Assembly: GCA_034521715.1 (NCBI GenBank)
Contig: JAXHLY010000008.1
Coordinates: 77,939-141,938, forward strand
Length of the DNA: 64,000 nt
Origin: Methylohalomonas sp034521715
Lineage (GTDB): Bacteria; Pseudomonadota; Gammaproteobacteria; Methylohalomonadales; Methylohalomonadaceae
Reading direction: 5' to 3'
Position numbers and translations under genes: made by a program
Shown: in pieces, positions 18,221 to 27,879 of the stretch
Position numbering within the stretch: the stretch's first letter is position 1
How the letters are laid out: each line of letters begins with the position of its first letter
Notes under the pieces: generated by a model
Databases searched by the model: none
Told to the model about the DNA's origin: nothing
Seen by the model: the letters and a program-made list of their open reading frames with translations, nothing else

Positions 18221-19651
18221 TCATGACTCCCGGCCTTCCAGGTAGTGCGTGGAGAGAATTTCGGCGACACAGCAGGTGAGTTTCATGGCGGTGGGTATAT
18301 GCAGGAATTCGTTGGGCCCGTGGGCGTTCGATTGCGGACCGAGTACCCCGGTGACGAGAAACTGGGCATGGGGGAATCGCTCGGCGAGCATGCCCATGAA
18401 CGGGATCGAACCGCCTTCGCCCATGTGCACGGCCGGTTTGCCAAAGAAATGCCGCGAAGACTGATCGATGGCGCGGTCCAGCCAGTCCGGCATGAGTGGC
18501 GCATGCCAGCCGCCGGCGCACCATTCGGGCGAAAACCGTACCCGTGCCTGCTGTGGCGGGTCCTGTTCCAGCGTTTCGCGGATGGCCGTGGTGGCGGCAT
18601 TGGTATCACAGGTTGGCGGCAGGCGCAGCGACAGTTTCAGTATCGTCCGCGGCCGCAGGACATTGCCGGCATCTGCCAGCGGCGGGATACCGGCGGCACC
18701 GGTGACCTCGAGTGCCGGCCGCCAGGAGCGGTTCAGGATCAGTTCGGCCGGGTCGGTGCTGTCGGGTTGCGTGCCATTGCTGAACGGAAACCGCTGATAG
18801 CAACTGTCACCGAGTACCGCGGCCGCCTGTTCGGCCTGTTGCCGGCGGGTTTCGGGGATATCCACGTGACAGGCCTCGACGCGGATACGGCCGTCAGCCG
18901 CGTCCTCGAGGCGGTCCAGCAGCTGCCGGACTATGCGGAAACTCGACGGTACGATGCCGCCGGCATCGCCCGAATGCACCCCCTCGTTCAGGACCTCCAC
19001 GTTCAGGTCACCGCCGACCAGCCCCCTTAACGAGGTCGTACACCACAGCTGGTCGTAATTGCCACAGCCGGAATCCAGGCAGATGACCAGTGACGGCGTG
19101 CCGATGCGACCGCTGAGGTGACCGATATAGGCGGGCAGATCCGGGCTGCCGCTTTCCTCCGACGCCTCGATGAGGATCACGCAGCGGGCGTGCGGCAGGC
19201 CATGCTCGGCGAGCATGCGTATGGCCAGCAGCGAGGCGAAGGTGGCATAGCCGTCATCGGCACCGCCGCGGCCGTAGAGTTTTTCACCCTCGAGCACCGG
19301 CTGCCAGGGGCCGAGGCCGCTGCGCCAGCCGGTCATTTCCGGCTGCTTGTCGAGATGCCCGTAGAGCAACACGGTGTCATCGCCGGTGCTGGCATCGGTG
19401 GCCGGTATCTCGATGTACAGCATGGGCGTGCGCCCGGGCAGCCGGAGCACTTCCAGTAGCATATCGGCCGGGCCTTCGCGCCGGCACCAGGCGGCGAACT
19501 GGTCGACCACCGTATCCATGTAACCGTGTTCGGCCCAGTCGGGGTCGAACAGTGGTGATTTGTTCGGCACCTTGATGTACTGGACAAGTTCGGGCAGGGC
19601 GCTGTCCTGCCAGCGCTGTTCAATAGCCTGTTTCAGTGCCGTGGTATCCAT
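18221..19651 (-). CDS. M20 family metallopeptidase (dipeptidase / CPG2-like)
   Basis: A complete 476-residue zinc peptidase. Metal-site motifs appear in order: LLYGHLDKQPE (His, Asp), YGRGGADDGYA (bridging Asp), LIEASEESGSPD (general base Glu and ligand Glu), VICLDSG (Asp) and HGPNEFLHI (last His). A dimerisation insert lies at about 200-320, as in carboxypeptidase G2 and CNDP-type dipeptidases. It is predicted to be cytoplasmic since no signal peptide is seen. It sits just upstream of speA on the same strand; a supply of free arginine to SpeA is only a speculation. Confidence 0.88.
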   Translation of the reverse strand: MDTTALKQAIEQRWQDSALPELVQYIKVPNKSPLFDPDWAEHGYMDTVVDQFAAWCRREGPADMLLEVLRLPGRTPMLYIEIPATDASTGDDTVLLYGHLDKQPEMTGWRSGLGPWQPVLEGEKLYGRGGADDGYATFASLLAIRMLAEHGLPHARCVILIEASEESGSPDLPAYIGHLSGRIGTPSLVICLDSGCGNYDQLWCTTSLRGLVGGDLNVEVLNEGVHSGDAGGIVPSSFRIVRQLLDRLEDAADGRIRVEACHVDIPETRRQQAEQAAAVLGDSCYQRFPFSNGTQPDSTDPAELILNRSWRPALEVTGAAGIPPLADAGNVLRPRTILKLSLRLPPTCDTNAATTAIRETLEQDPPQQARVRFSPEWCAGGWHAPLMPDWLDRAIDQSSRHFFGKPAVHMGEGGSIPFMGMLAERFPHAQFLVTGVLGPQSNAHGPNEFLHIPTAMKLTCCVAEILSTHYLEGRES

Positions 19652-19827
19652 GTCGGGTGAGTCTAACCTTGCACTGTATCAGTCGCAAAGCGGAACGTAT
19701 GACTGGTATTCTGTTCCAAACTCGCAAGCCGCATTTCATGTTTTGCCCTGTCTGCTCTGCTGGTAACAGGTCAGGTAATGGCAGGTATATGGATTTACGG
19801 AACCCTTAAACACTCGAGGAAGTATAG

Positions 19828-20475
19828 ATGACATTGATCAATAACCCGATTAAACAGTGGCTGTTCAAACCGCTTCTCATTGCCGCATTGCTGGGCCTGC
19901 TTGGTGCCTGTGGTGATAACGGACAGGATTCTTCATCCGCTGATAGTGCGGCCGCCACGGATAGTGCCGCGACCGAACAGGCCGCACCGGCGGACAGTGG
20001 TTCATCCACGGCCAGAGAACCGGAGGTGGCTACCGATTCAGGTACAAGTGACAGCGAGATGGCTGCGGCAGATAGTGAGCCGGCGGCATCAGACGACAAT
20101 GGTTCTGCAGACAGTGGTGCCGCCAGCGGTGGTGAGCGACATACTGTTCAAGCGCGTGCGACTTCCTATGATCCGGTGGTATTGAAAATCAATCCGGGTG
20201 ACAGCGTCAGTTGGACAAACATGAGCGGTCATAATGTTCATTTTGAAGCCGGTAATATTCCCGAAGGTGCAGAAACCTGGCAGAGCCCTCTGGGCAATGA
20301 TGTCAACCGCACTTTCGACAAGGAAGGCCTGTATCTTTACAAGTGCGATCCGCATTTTGCCCTGGGCATGGTCGGCGCGCTGATTGTGGGTACGCCGGAC
20401 AATGTGGCCGAGGTCGAGCAAAACGCCAAGGGCATGTACAAGCGTGCGCTGGCCAAGGCCAAGGCCGAACTTTAA
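19828..20475 (+). CDS. Pseudoazurin-type cupredoxin lipoprotein
   Basis: A 215-residue blue-copper protein. A hydrophobic signal ends in the lipobox LGAC (Cys28), followed by a low-complexity linker (about 30-103) of Ser, Ala, Asp, Glu and Gly that would hold the domain off the membrane. The cupredoxin domain has a type 1 copper set at His135, Cys173, His176 and Met181; the 38-residue His-Cys gap and the Cys+3 and Cys+8 spacing equal those of pseudoazurin. Likely a membrane-tethered electron carrier. The next gene is a soluble paralogue, so they form a tandem duplicate pair with different anchoring. Confidence 0.88.
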   Translation: MTLINNPIKQWLFKPLLIAALLGLLGACGDNGQDSSSADSAAATDSAATEQAAPADSGSSTAREPEVATDSGTSDSEMAAADSEPAASDDNGSADSGAASGGERHTVQARATSYDPVVLKINPGDSVSWTNMSGHNVHFEAGNIPEGAETWQSPLGNDVNRTFDKEGLYLYKCDPHFALGMVGALIVGTPDNVAEVEQNAKGMYKRALAKAKAEL

Positions 20476-20537
20476 AAACAGCCCTTGCTTTCCCAAGGCC
20501 GTACGGGGAAGCGCATCGGGCATATACAGAGGCGGTG

Positions 20538-20560
20538 ATCGGGGCCGGGCAGGCCCCGAT
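20538..20560 (+). terminator. Hairpin after the cupredoxin lipoprotein gene
   Basis: A perfect nine-base-pair stem, ATCGGGGCC and GGCCCCGAT around GGGCA, about 60 bases after the stop codon. There is only a weak T-rich tail, so it may slow or partly end transcription before the second cupredoxin. Confidence 0.5.
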
Positions 20561-20677
20561 TGCTTATGTGGTGGTTTTTTCAGGAAAAGTTTCCGGTCGG
20601 CTGTGCCCCCAATACAGGGAACCCCTGCCTTCTCGGCAGTTCTAATGGTTCGAACACAGCAAATACCGAGGACAGTC

Positions 20678-21109
20678 ATGTATATACATATACAGAATTG
20701 CCTGAAGTTCATTCCCGCAGGGATATTAGCTGTGCTGCTGATCATGCCGGCTGCCCAGGCCGGCGAGAGCCATACCATCAGCGCTAGATCCACCGCGTAT
20801 GATCCCATGGTGCTGAAGATCGAGCCGGGAGACGAGGTCAAGTGGGTCAACATGGGCGGCCACTTCAACCAGTTCGAAGCGGGTCTGATCCCCGAGGGTG
20901 CAGAAACATGGACGACCCAGATGGGCAAGGACGTGAGCCGCACTTTCGACGTTGAAGGCGTGTATGTCTATAAATGCCCGCCGCATTTTGCCCTGGGCAT
21001 GGTCGGCGCCATTATCGTTGGCGAGCCGGTTAACATGGCCGAAGTCGAGGAAAACGCCACGGGCATGTACAAGCGTGCCGTAGCCAAGGCCAAGGCAGAG
21101 ATTAACTGA
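20678..21109 (+). CDS. Pseudoazurin-like cupredoxin, soluble periplasmic
   Basis: A 143-residue protein with a signal peptide (FIPAGILAVLLIMPAAQAGES, cleavage after AQA). The mature domain is closely similar to the preceding lipoprotein's domain and ends with the same KGMYKRA-type helix. Copper ligands are His62, Cys100, His103 and Met108, identical in spacing to pseudoazurin. Pseudoazurins pass electrons to nitrite or nitrous oxide reductases and cytochrome peroxidases; no such reductase lies in this window. ATG 20678 is chosen because it opens directly into the signal peptide; longer in-frame starts are rejected. Confidence 0.9.
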   Translation: MYIHIQNCLKFIPAGILAVLLIMPAAQAGESHTISARSTAYDPMVLKIEPGDEVKWVNMGGHFNQFEAGLIPEGAETWTTQMGKDVSRTFDVEGVYVYKCPPHFALGMVGAIIVGEPVNMAEVEENATGMYKRAVAKAKAEIN

Positions 21110-21130
21110 TTTACTGCCGTAAAGTACTGA

Positions 21131-21152
21131 CTGCCGCCCGCAAGGGCGGCAG
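21131..21152 (+). terminator. Probable terminator after the second cupredoxin
   Basis: A nine-base-pair GC-rich stem CTGCCGCCC / GGGCGGCAG with a four-base loop, 20 bases after the stop codon. The following TTGATTCT is only moderately T-rich. Confidence 0.6.
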
Positions 21153-21258
21153 TTGATTCTGTGAAAGGAGTTTAACCGGTCCCCCCGTAACCATTCCCGC
21201 CTGGTTGCATATACGTTCCGGTAACAATTGTTGTCGATCGTGACAGGATAATTCCCCG

Positions 21259-21897
21259 CTACTCCAGCCGTTGGGGGCGGCCCGCGTCCAGAACGCCGTC
21301 CGCTCGTGCTTTCAGGTACATATACAGGTTCGGTATATGTTCCATGACGGCCTTGTTTTCGTTCCATGCCGGCATGACGCCCATCTGGCCCCGGTAGCCA
21401 TTCGTTATCACATCGACAAAGCGTGGATAGTCAACCCGCTGGTTGAGCCGATCCAGCAGGTTGGGGCCGATCGTGGTGCCCTGGGCATCCTGGCCATGAC
21501 ATTGGGTGCACTGGCTGCGGTACATGCGCCAGCCAATGTAGGTGTCCATGCCGACACGGCAATTCGATCCATCGGCATCGCATTCGACCTGGTATTCGGG
21601 CGTATCCCCCGTATCTGCATCGGCGACATTATTGCTGTCGCCCTGGGCGGTTTCCGGTTGCTGAACATTACCGTCAGCGGAATCGCCTGCGGTAGTGGCA
21701 GTCTTCGTCGCAGGTCCGGCTTCCGCGGTCCGGGGCTCTGGCGCGGCGGGTTGGGAGTCATTCATGGTGACTGATTCATCGGCTGTTGCCGTATTATTGC
21801 CTTGCTTCGATGACAACTGATCATTACCGCAGCCATTCAGCAGCAGCGGAAGCAGGATGAAAAGCGACATCTTTAGTGAATACAATCTGTAGGGCAT
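21259..21897 (-). CDS. Monohaem cytochrome c lipoprotein
   Basis: A 212-residue protein starting MPYRLYSLKMSLFILLPLLL with the lipobox LNGC. A long low-complexity linker rich in Thr, Ala, Asp, Ser and Gln follows, then a class I cytochrome c domain with haem motif CTQCH and a likely axial Met in GVMPAWNE. Its linker style matches the cupredoxin lipoprotein encoded convergently next door, which suggests the two work on the same membrane face. Start ATG 21897 is preferred over the 40-residue longer version because the signal peptide begins there. The domain resembles cytochromes linked to alcohol dehydrogenases, but no dehydrogenase is present. Confidence 0.85.
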   Translation of the reverse strand: MPYRLYSLKMSLFILLPLLLNGCGNDQLSSKQGNNTATADESVTMNDSQPAAPEPRTAEAGPATKTATTAGDSADGNVQQPETAQGDSNNVADADTGDTPEYQVECDADGSNCRVGMDTYIGWRMYRSQCTQCHGQDAQGTTIGPNLLDRLNQRVDYPRFVDVITNGYRGQMGVMPAWNENKAVMEHIPNLYMYLKARADGVLDAGRPQRLE

Positions 21898-22096
21898 GAC
21901 GAATATCTCCGCTTGATTGATGCTTATTCGGGGCCTCCCTTCAGAGAAGTGGGGCTTGAAACGCGTAGTCACATGATCGGACATGCTGCCCGGGAAACAT
22001 TGATCGTTGTCAATCATTTGACTGATGGCAGGTGACTGACAGTGCGGACGGAATCTTTTATTATCACCGGCAGTCAGGAAAGGCGGTTTATAATCA

Positions 22097-22628
22097 ATGG
22101 CTTTACGATCCTATCAAGGCAAATTGCCGGAACTCGCCAGCGGCGCCTATGTCGATGATTCGGCGCTGGTGATCGGTGACGTCAAGCTGGGCGAGGACAG
22201 CTCGGTCTGGCCCATGACGGTGGTGCGGGGTGACGTGAACAGCATCCGTATTGGCGCCCGCACCAATATCCAGGACAACTCGGTCCTGCACGTGACCCAT
22301 GACGGCAAATACACGCCGGGCGGTTATGCGCTGAGTGTCGGGAATGATGTCACCGTGGGGCATCGCGTCGATCCTCCATGCCTGTACGGTCGGTGACCTG
22401 TGCCTGATCGGTATGGGCTCGATCATCATGGACGGTGCCACTATCGAATCGAAAGTGATGCTGGCGGCCGGCAGTCTCGTGCCGGGCGGCAAGCACCTGG
22501 AAAGCGGCTATCTGTACATGGGTAGTCCGGTCAGGCAGGTGCGCGAACTGACGGAGGAGGAGATCGAATCCCTCCAGTACTCGGCGGATCACTACGTCGA
22601 AGTGAAAAACAGCCACAATCAGAACTGA
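22097..22628 (+). CDS. Gamma-carbonic anhydrase family protein (one frameshift)
   Basis: A left-handed beta-helix hexapeptide-repeat protein of the YrdA/CaiE-like family, 176 residues after correction. An extra G near 22371 breaks the frame; removing it gives VGHRVILHACTVGD, the segment with two zinc-ligand histidines, while the third lies in VLHVTHDG. The trimeric fold is typical; actual carbonic anhydrase activity in this family is often unproven. The gene is divergent from the cytochrome c lipoprotein and precedes speE on the same strand. Confidence 0.88.
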
Positions 22629-22731
22629 ACAGCCGGCTGTTCCTCGTTTTTATCACCTAAAGCCGTTATCATGCGCCGCCTTACCGAGCTACAGTTCTGC
22701 AATATTTGTCCCACCCGGGGGTAATCAGGAG

Positions 22732-23581
22732 ATGACACTGGATCACAACTGGTTTGTCGAGACGAGTGACGGCTTTGCCCTGGCGCTGAAGATCAAATCG
22801 AAACTGCATGAAGAGCAGTCGGATTATCAGCGTATCGAGGTCTACGAGACCGAGGATTTCGGCAATCTCCTGACGCTGGATGGGCTGGTTATGCTGACCA
22901 GCCGCGACAACTTTGTCTATCACGAAATGATGAGTCATCCGGCCCTGTTTCGTCACCCCGGTCCCAAAAACGTTGTGGTGGTTGGTGGTGGTGATTGCGG
23001 GACCCTAAGGGAGGTTCTGCGTCACGATGCCGTACAGACCGCCACCCAGATAGAACTGGATGAACGGGTAACCCGTGTCTGCGAGCAGTATTTTCCGGAA
23101 CTGTGCGAGGCCAATGACGATCCGCGGGCGACCTTATTGTTCGAGGACGCCATCGCCTGGATGCGCGAATGCGGAAGCCGGTTCCGCCGACGTTATCCTG
23201 CTGGATACGACCGATCCGGTCGGGCAGGCCAGCCGGCTGTTCGGTGAGGCATTTTACAGCGATTGCCACCGGGTACTGCGTGACGGCGGCATACTCGTCG
23301 CGCAGAGTGAATCACCTTTATTCGATATGGAACTGCTGCAGGATATTCACAGGGGCATGCGTGCCGCCGGCTTCGGCAGTATCCAGGCACTGCCATTCCC
23401 GCAGTGTACCTACCCATCAGGCTGGTGGTCGGCGACCATGGCCGGCAAGGGCATCGTTGTCACGCAATTTGATGCCGCCGGTGCCAGACCGTGCAGGTTT
23501 CAGCCCCGCTATTATAATGCCGAACTCCACCAGGGTATCCTGGCCCTGCCGGCGTTCATGCATCAGGCGCTTGGCGCCTGA
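22732..23581 (+). CDS. speE: Polyamine aminopropyltransferase (spermidine synthase; one frameshift)
   Basis: A 282-residue protein once an extra G near 23168 is removed (WMRNAEAGSADVILLDTTDP). It transfers the aminopropyl group of decarboxylated AdoMet to putrescine. The AdoMet-type motif VVVGGGDCGTLREVL, the acidic VILLDTTDPVG and YPSGWWS follow the SpeE order; the N-terminal domain starts with DGFALALKIKSKLHEEQSDY. ATG 22732 follows a CAGGAG. Pairs functionally with speA at 16-18 kb. A second, more divergent homologue occurs at 51.6 kb. Confidence 0.92.
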
Positions 23582-23651
23582 TGCGCGTATCTCGTCACTC
23601 GTTCCTCGTATCTCGAATCAGATAGAGGGGGTTAAAAGTTCCGATGAGCTC

Positions 23652-23716
23652 TGTGGGAGCGGACTGCGTCCGCGATGCCTTGAACCGCTGAATCGCCGAT
23701 GAAATCGGCTCCCACA
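23652..23716. repeat. REP-like palindrome (TGTGGGAGC ... GCTCCCACA)
   Basis: A 65-bp element whose ends TGTGGGAGC and GCTCCCACA are exact inverse complements, with inner GCGTCCGCGATG / CGCCGATGAAATCGG pieces. This is the widely seen GTGGGAGC-type extragenic palindrome of gammaproteobacteria. Fragments of the same family appear at about 40097 and 40384. Confidence 0.8.
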
Positions 23717-23762
23717 ATGTGCGGAACACAATCTGGCGAGGCACGAGTTACAGCGACGAGAT

Positions 23763-23915
23763 TCAGTGTTTCTTCTGCTGGCCCGGCGCGTCTTCCGAGT
23801 GACCCGGGCCGTCAATGTGTTTCAGGTGACCGTGGCAGCCGGCGAGTAGCAGGCTGATAAACACGGCGGCAGTGACGCGTTTGAGCAGGGGGGTGTTTGG
23901 TATATGTGTAATCAT
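23763..23915 (-). CDS. Small His-rich lipoprotein (50 residues)
   Basis: A short open frame giving MITHIPNTPLLKRVTAAVFI then SLLLAGC at the lipobox (Cys27). The mature peptide is only about 24 residues, HGHLKHIDGPGHSEDAPGQQ plus a KKH tail, with five histidines. The positively charged start, hydrophobic core and LAGC box are a complete lipoprotein signal. I do not recognise the family. It lies alone between REP-like sequence and mnmG, on the opposite strand. Metal binding is an inference from composition only. Confidence 0.65.
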   Translation of the reverse strand: MITHIPNTPLLKRVTAAVFISLLLAGCHGHLKHIDGPGHSEDAPGQQKKH

Positions 23916-24131
23916 AATAGACCTATCGGGCAGTAACACCCTTTAGTTATCATTGACTTGCAGTTTCAGCATAGCACCTGCCAGTGGGTGGGCAGCATTT
24001 GATCTGGCGACATTGTGATGCCTGTCACGCGGCCGCGTCTGGAATACACCCATGACCGGGGGGCGCAGGTCGTTGTTTACAAGCGTATAATCCGTATTTT
24101 CCTGAGGCTTCATTTAAGCATATTGCAGATC

Positions 24132-26037
24132 ATGACGAGTACGGCCCAACAATTCGATGTCATCGTGGTCGGTGGCGGGCACGCCGGCTGTGAGGCCGCG
24201 CTGGCCGCCGCGCGTACGGGCGCGCGCGCACTGCTGCTGACGCACAGCATCGATACGCTCGGGCAGATGTCCTGCAATCCGGCGATCGGCGGTATCGGCA
24301 AGGGCCATCTGGTCAGGGAAATCGACGCCCTCGGCGGCATGATGGCGCGCGCCGCCGACAGCAGCGGCATCCATTTCCGTCGCCTGAACGCCAGCAAGGG
24401 CCCCGCCGTGCGTGCCACCCGGGCCCAGATCGACCGGGCACTGTACAGGGTCAATGTACGGGCAACGCTGGAAACGCAGCCGAATCTGTTCATTTTCCAG
24501 CAGGCGGTCGACGACCTGATCGTCAACGGCGAGCGCATCAGCGGTGTCGTGACCCAGATGGGACTGCAGTTTCGTGCCCCGGCCGTGGTGCTGACCGTCG
24601 GCACTTTTCTCGGCGGCCGCATTCACATGGGCGAGACCCATTATCAGGGCGGCCGTGCCGGTGATCCGCCGAGCAATGCCCTGGCGCAGCGATTGCGCGA
24701 GCTGCCGTTTCGGGTCGGCCGGCTGAAGACCGGTACACCGCCGCGTATCGACGGCCGCTCGATAGACTACGACAGGCTCGAGATCCAGCCCGGTGACGAG
24801 CCACGACCGGTTTTTTCGTTTACCGGCAGTGCGGCTGATCATCCCGAACAGACGGTTTGTCATATCACCGCCACCAATGAACGCACGCACGATATTATCC
24901 GGTCGGCCCTGCACCGCTCGCCGATGTTCAGCGGCGAGATAGAGGGTGCCGGACCGCGTTACTGTCCGTCGGTCGAGGACAAGGTGGTGCGGTTTGCCGA
25001 CAAGACCGCCCACCAGATTTTCGTCGAACCGGAGGGACTGCACGCCACCGAGGTCTATCCGAACGGCATTTCCACCAGCCTGCCGTATGACGTGCAATAT
25101 GATCTTGTGCGCAGCATCGCCGGCTTTGAGCAGGCCCACATCACCCGGCCGGGTTATGCCATCGAGTACGACTATTTCGATCCGCGCGACCTGTATCCGT
25201 GGCTGGAGACGCGGTTTATTGATGGACTGTTCTTTGCCGGTCAGATCAACGGCACCACCGGTTATGAAGAGGCCGCCGCCCAGGGGCTTGTCGCCGGTCT
25301 CAATGCCGCCCGCCGGGTCAGCGAACTCGAACCCTGGAGCCCCGGCCGTGACCAGGCCTATATCGGTGTGCTGATCGACGACCTGATCACACGCGGCACC
25401 AGCGAGCCGTATCGCATGTTTACCAGCCGCGCCGAATACCGGCTGCAGTTGCGCGAGGATAACGCCGATCTGCGGTTGACGGCCGTCGGCCGCAGCATGG
25501 GCCTCGTCGGCGATGATCACTGGCAGCGGTTTGAAAGTCGACGCACGGCCATCGACAGTGCCTGGAACCGGCTCGAATCCACCTGGCTGAGCCCGGCCCG
25601 GGTGTCCGCCGGCATTGCCGAAAGGGTGCTCGGCCAGCCGCTGAAAAAAGAGGCATCACTGTTGCAATTGTTGAGCCGTCCCGGCGTGACACTGGCGGGA
25701 CTGGCGGAACTGGCGGAACGCGGCGGCGGACGTGCCGGCGGTGACCGCCGATGTCGCCGAGCAGCTGGAAATCCAGGCCAGGTACCGGGGTTATATCGAG
25801 CGCCAGGACGAGGAAATTGAACGCAACCGGCGCAACGAGACTACCCGGCTGCCCGAGGATCTCGACTATGACCAGGTGCGTGGCCTGTCGGCGGAGGTGC
25901 TGCAGAAGCTGAAGGCACACCGGCCGCTCAATCTGGGGCAGGCCGCCCGTATCCCCGGTGTAACGCCGGCAGCGATTTCACTGTTACGTGTGCATCTGAA
26001 GAAACGGGCGGCGCCGGCACTGGCGCGGAGCGCCTGA
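24132..26037 (+). CDS. mnmG: tRNA uridine-5-carboxymethylaminomethyl modification enzyme MnmG (GidA; one frameshift)
   Basis: With MnmE this FAD enzyme makes the (carboxymethyl)aminomethyl group at wobble U34 of several tRNAs. The FAD motif VVGGGHAGCEAALAAARTG is at the start, then CNPAIGGIGKGHLVREIDAL, GTFLGGRIHMGE and the family block GQINGTTGYEEAAAQGL. The frame breaks near 25722, where one extra base precedes GCGGCGGAC; correction gives about 634 residues, the usual size. ATG 24132 (MTSTAQQFDVIVVGGG) is the natural start. A TATAAT lies at 24086-24091 without a clear -35. First of the mnmG-rsmG-parA-parB group. Confidence 0.94.
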
Positions 26038-26690
26038 TCATCGCCGCGTCAGCACTTGACCGGACGGCCCTCCTCAGCCAACTGGAGCACGGTCTGGATG
26101 CGCTCGGCATCGACAGCAGCAGCCTGCCACTGGTCCGGCTGATCGATTACCTGGAACTGCTGGCGCACTGGAACAGCGCCTACAATCTGACCTCGGTCCG
26201 GGATCCCGCCGCCATGGTTCCCTACCATCTGCTCGACAGCCTCAGCCTGCTGCCTTACCTGGACGGGCAGCGCTGCCTGGATATGGGCACCGGCGCCGGT
26301 TTGCCGGGCATTATCCTGGCGCTGGCGCGACCGGACCAGCACTGGGTCCTGCTTGACAGCAATTCCAAGAAAACCCGGTTCCTGCAGCAGGTGCGCATGC
26401 AACTCGATATCGGTAATGTCGAGATCGTACGCGACCGTATCAGCGAATTTTCCCCCGCTACGCCATTTGACATCATTACCGCCCGGGCCCTGGCGGGCCT
26501 CGACAAGCTCTGCCGCTGGTCGCAGCCGCTGCTGGCGCCGGGCGGCCGCCTGCTGGCAATGAAATCGACACCGGATGAAACCGAACTGGCCGCTATTGCC
26601 GGCCTGTCCGTCGATTACCGCGCTCATAATCTGGATATTCCCGGCGTCGATGGTCCGCGCTCTTTGATAGAGCTGTGGTTTAATACCTGA
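26034..26690 (+). CDS. rsmG: 16S rRNA (guanine527-N7)-methyltransferase RsmG
   Basis: A Rossmann-fold methyltransferase with MGTGAGLPGIILALARP as the AdoMet site and WNSAYNLTSVRDP in the N-terminal part; it methylates G527 in the 16S rRNA. Family alignment requires about 60 residues before the first ATG (26214), reading back to the end of mnmG, but that stretch holds no ATG, GTG or TTG in frame. The start may be CTG 26034 or ATC 26037, overlapping the mnmG stop, or an indel hides the true one. The start coordinate is therefore tentative; the end is firm. Confidence 0.85.
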   Translation: MIIAASALDRTALLSQLEHGLDALGIDSSSLPLVRLIDYLELLAHWNSAYNLTSVRDPAAMVPYHLLDSLSLLPYLDGQRCLDMGTGAGLPGIILALARPDQHWVLLDSNSKKTRFLQQVRMQLDIGNVEIVRDRISEFSPATPFDIITARALAGLDKLCRWSQPLLAPGGRLLAMKSTPDETELAAIAGLSVDYRAHNLDIPGVDGPRSLIELWFNT

Positions 26691-26779
26691 CAATGAAATG
26701 CCAGGCATGAGGTTTTCCCCCGCCGGAAGGCTCATGCAATAATAAGCCTTGCCCTCCCGGGATTCAGATCAGCTCTATC

Positions 26780-27553
26780 ATGGCCAAGATCATAGCGGTA
26801 ACCAACCAGAAAGGCGGGGTCGGCAAGACCACGACCAGCGTCAATCTTGCCGCCTCGCTGGCAGCGACAAAACGCCGCGTGTTGCTTGTCGATCTGGATC
26901 CGCAGGGCAACGCCACCATGGGCAGCGGCGTTGATAAATATGTCCTCGAGCGCAGCAGTTATGACGTGCTCATGGATGACGTCCCACTGCGCGAGACCAT
27001 TATCCAGTCGCCGCAGGGCGGATTCGATCTGTTGCCGGCCAATTCGGATCTGACCGGCGCCGAGGTCGCGTTACTCGAGGAGATGGCGCGTGAGATCCGG
27101 TTGCGCAAGGCACTCGAACCGGTCAGCAACGATTATCATTACATATTTATTGACTGTCCGCCGGCACTGAACATGCTCACGATCAATGCGCTGGTGGCCG
27201 CGCATACGGTCATGATACCCATGCAGTGCGAGTACTATGCACTTGAAGGCCTGACTGCGCTGATAGAAACGATCGAAAAAATACGCAAGTACCTGAATCC
27301 GGATCTGCAGATCGAAGGCCTGCTTCGCACGATGTATGATCCGCGCAACAATCTTGCGAGCCAGGTATCGGCCCAGCTGATGGAGCACTTCGGCGACAAG
27401 GTGTATCACACGATTATCCCGCGCAACGTGCGCCTCGCCGAGGCGCCGAGTCACGGCCTGCCGGCGCTGATTTACGATCGTACCTCGCGCGGCGCGCTGG
27501 CCTATCTGGCGCTGGCCGGTGAAATGCTGCGGCGGGAAAGGAATGCGGCGTGA
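26780..27553 (+). CDS. parA: Chromosome partitioning ATPase ParA (Soj)
   Basis: A complete 257-residue ParA-family ATPase. The deviant Walker A is KGGVGKTTT at residues 11-19 with the signature lysine at 11, followed by VLLVDLDPQGNATMGSG and IFIDCPPALNMLT. It drives segregation of ParB-parS complexes near the origin. In most bacteria parB follows within a few bases; here a 326-base gap full of heptamer repeats separates them. Confidence 0.96.
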   Translation: MAKIIAVTNQKGGVGKTTTSVNLAASLAATKRRVLLVDLDPQGNATMGSGVDKYVLERSSYDVLMDDVPLRETIIQSPQGGFDLLPANSDLTGAEVALLEEMAREIRLRKALEPVSNDYHYIFIDCPPALNMLTINALVAAHTVMIPMQCEYYALEGLTALIETIEKIRKYLNPDLQIEGLLRTMYDPRNNLASQVSAQLMEHFGDKVYHTIIPRNVRLAEAPSHGLPALIYDRTSRGALAYLALAGEMLRRERNAA

Positions 27554-27557
27554 AGTA

Positions 27558-27719
<162 letters not shown>

Positions 27720-27796
27720 ATTGGATAGAGGGAACCAGAAAGTTCCCCGATTACAGTCTTTCTATCTTCTATTAGCTATCATCTATCATCTCAACC

Positions 27797-27838
27797 AATA
27801 AACCAGTTAACTAATTAACTAGTTACCCAGTGAACAGC
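27797..27838. repeat. Short heptamer-type tract in reverse orientation
   Basis: CAACCAATAAACCAGTTAAC and the following TAATTAACTAGTTACC are reverse-complement versions of the TGGTTAAC units seen after folD. They lie just ahead of parB. Between this and the GTGAATA array is an AT-rich stretch with repeated TCTAT and ATCATCTATCATC pieces. Confidence 0.65.
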
Positions 27839-27879
27839 TTAAACTGATTTCAATGATGCTGAATGTTGGCAGGTAAAGA

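Noticed and set aside
16288..18270. Longer speA start at 18270
   Set aside because: It would overlap the M20 peptidase gene and adds 21 residues not seen in the family.
24114..25520. Long antisense open frame of 468 codons opposite mnmG
   Set aside because: It is a codon-bias shadow of mnmG; its translation matches no known family.
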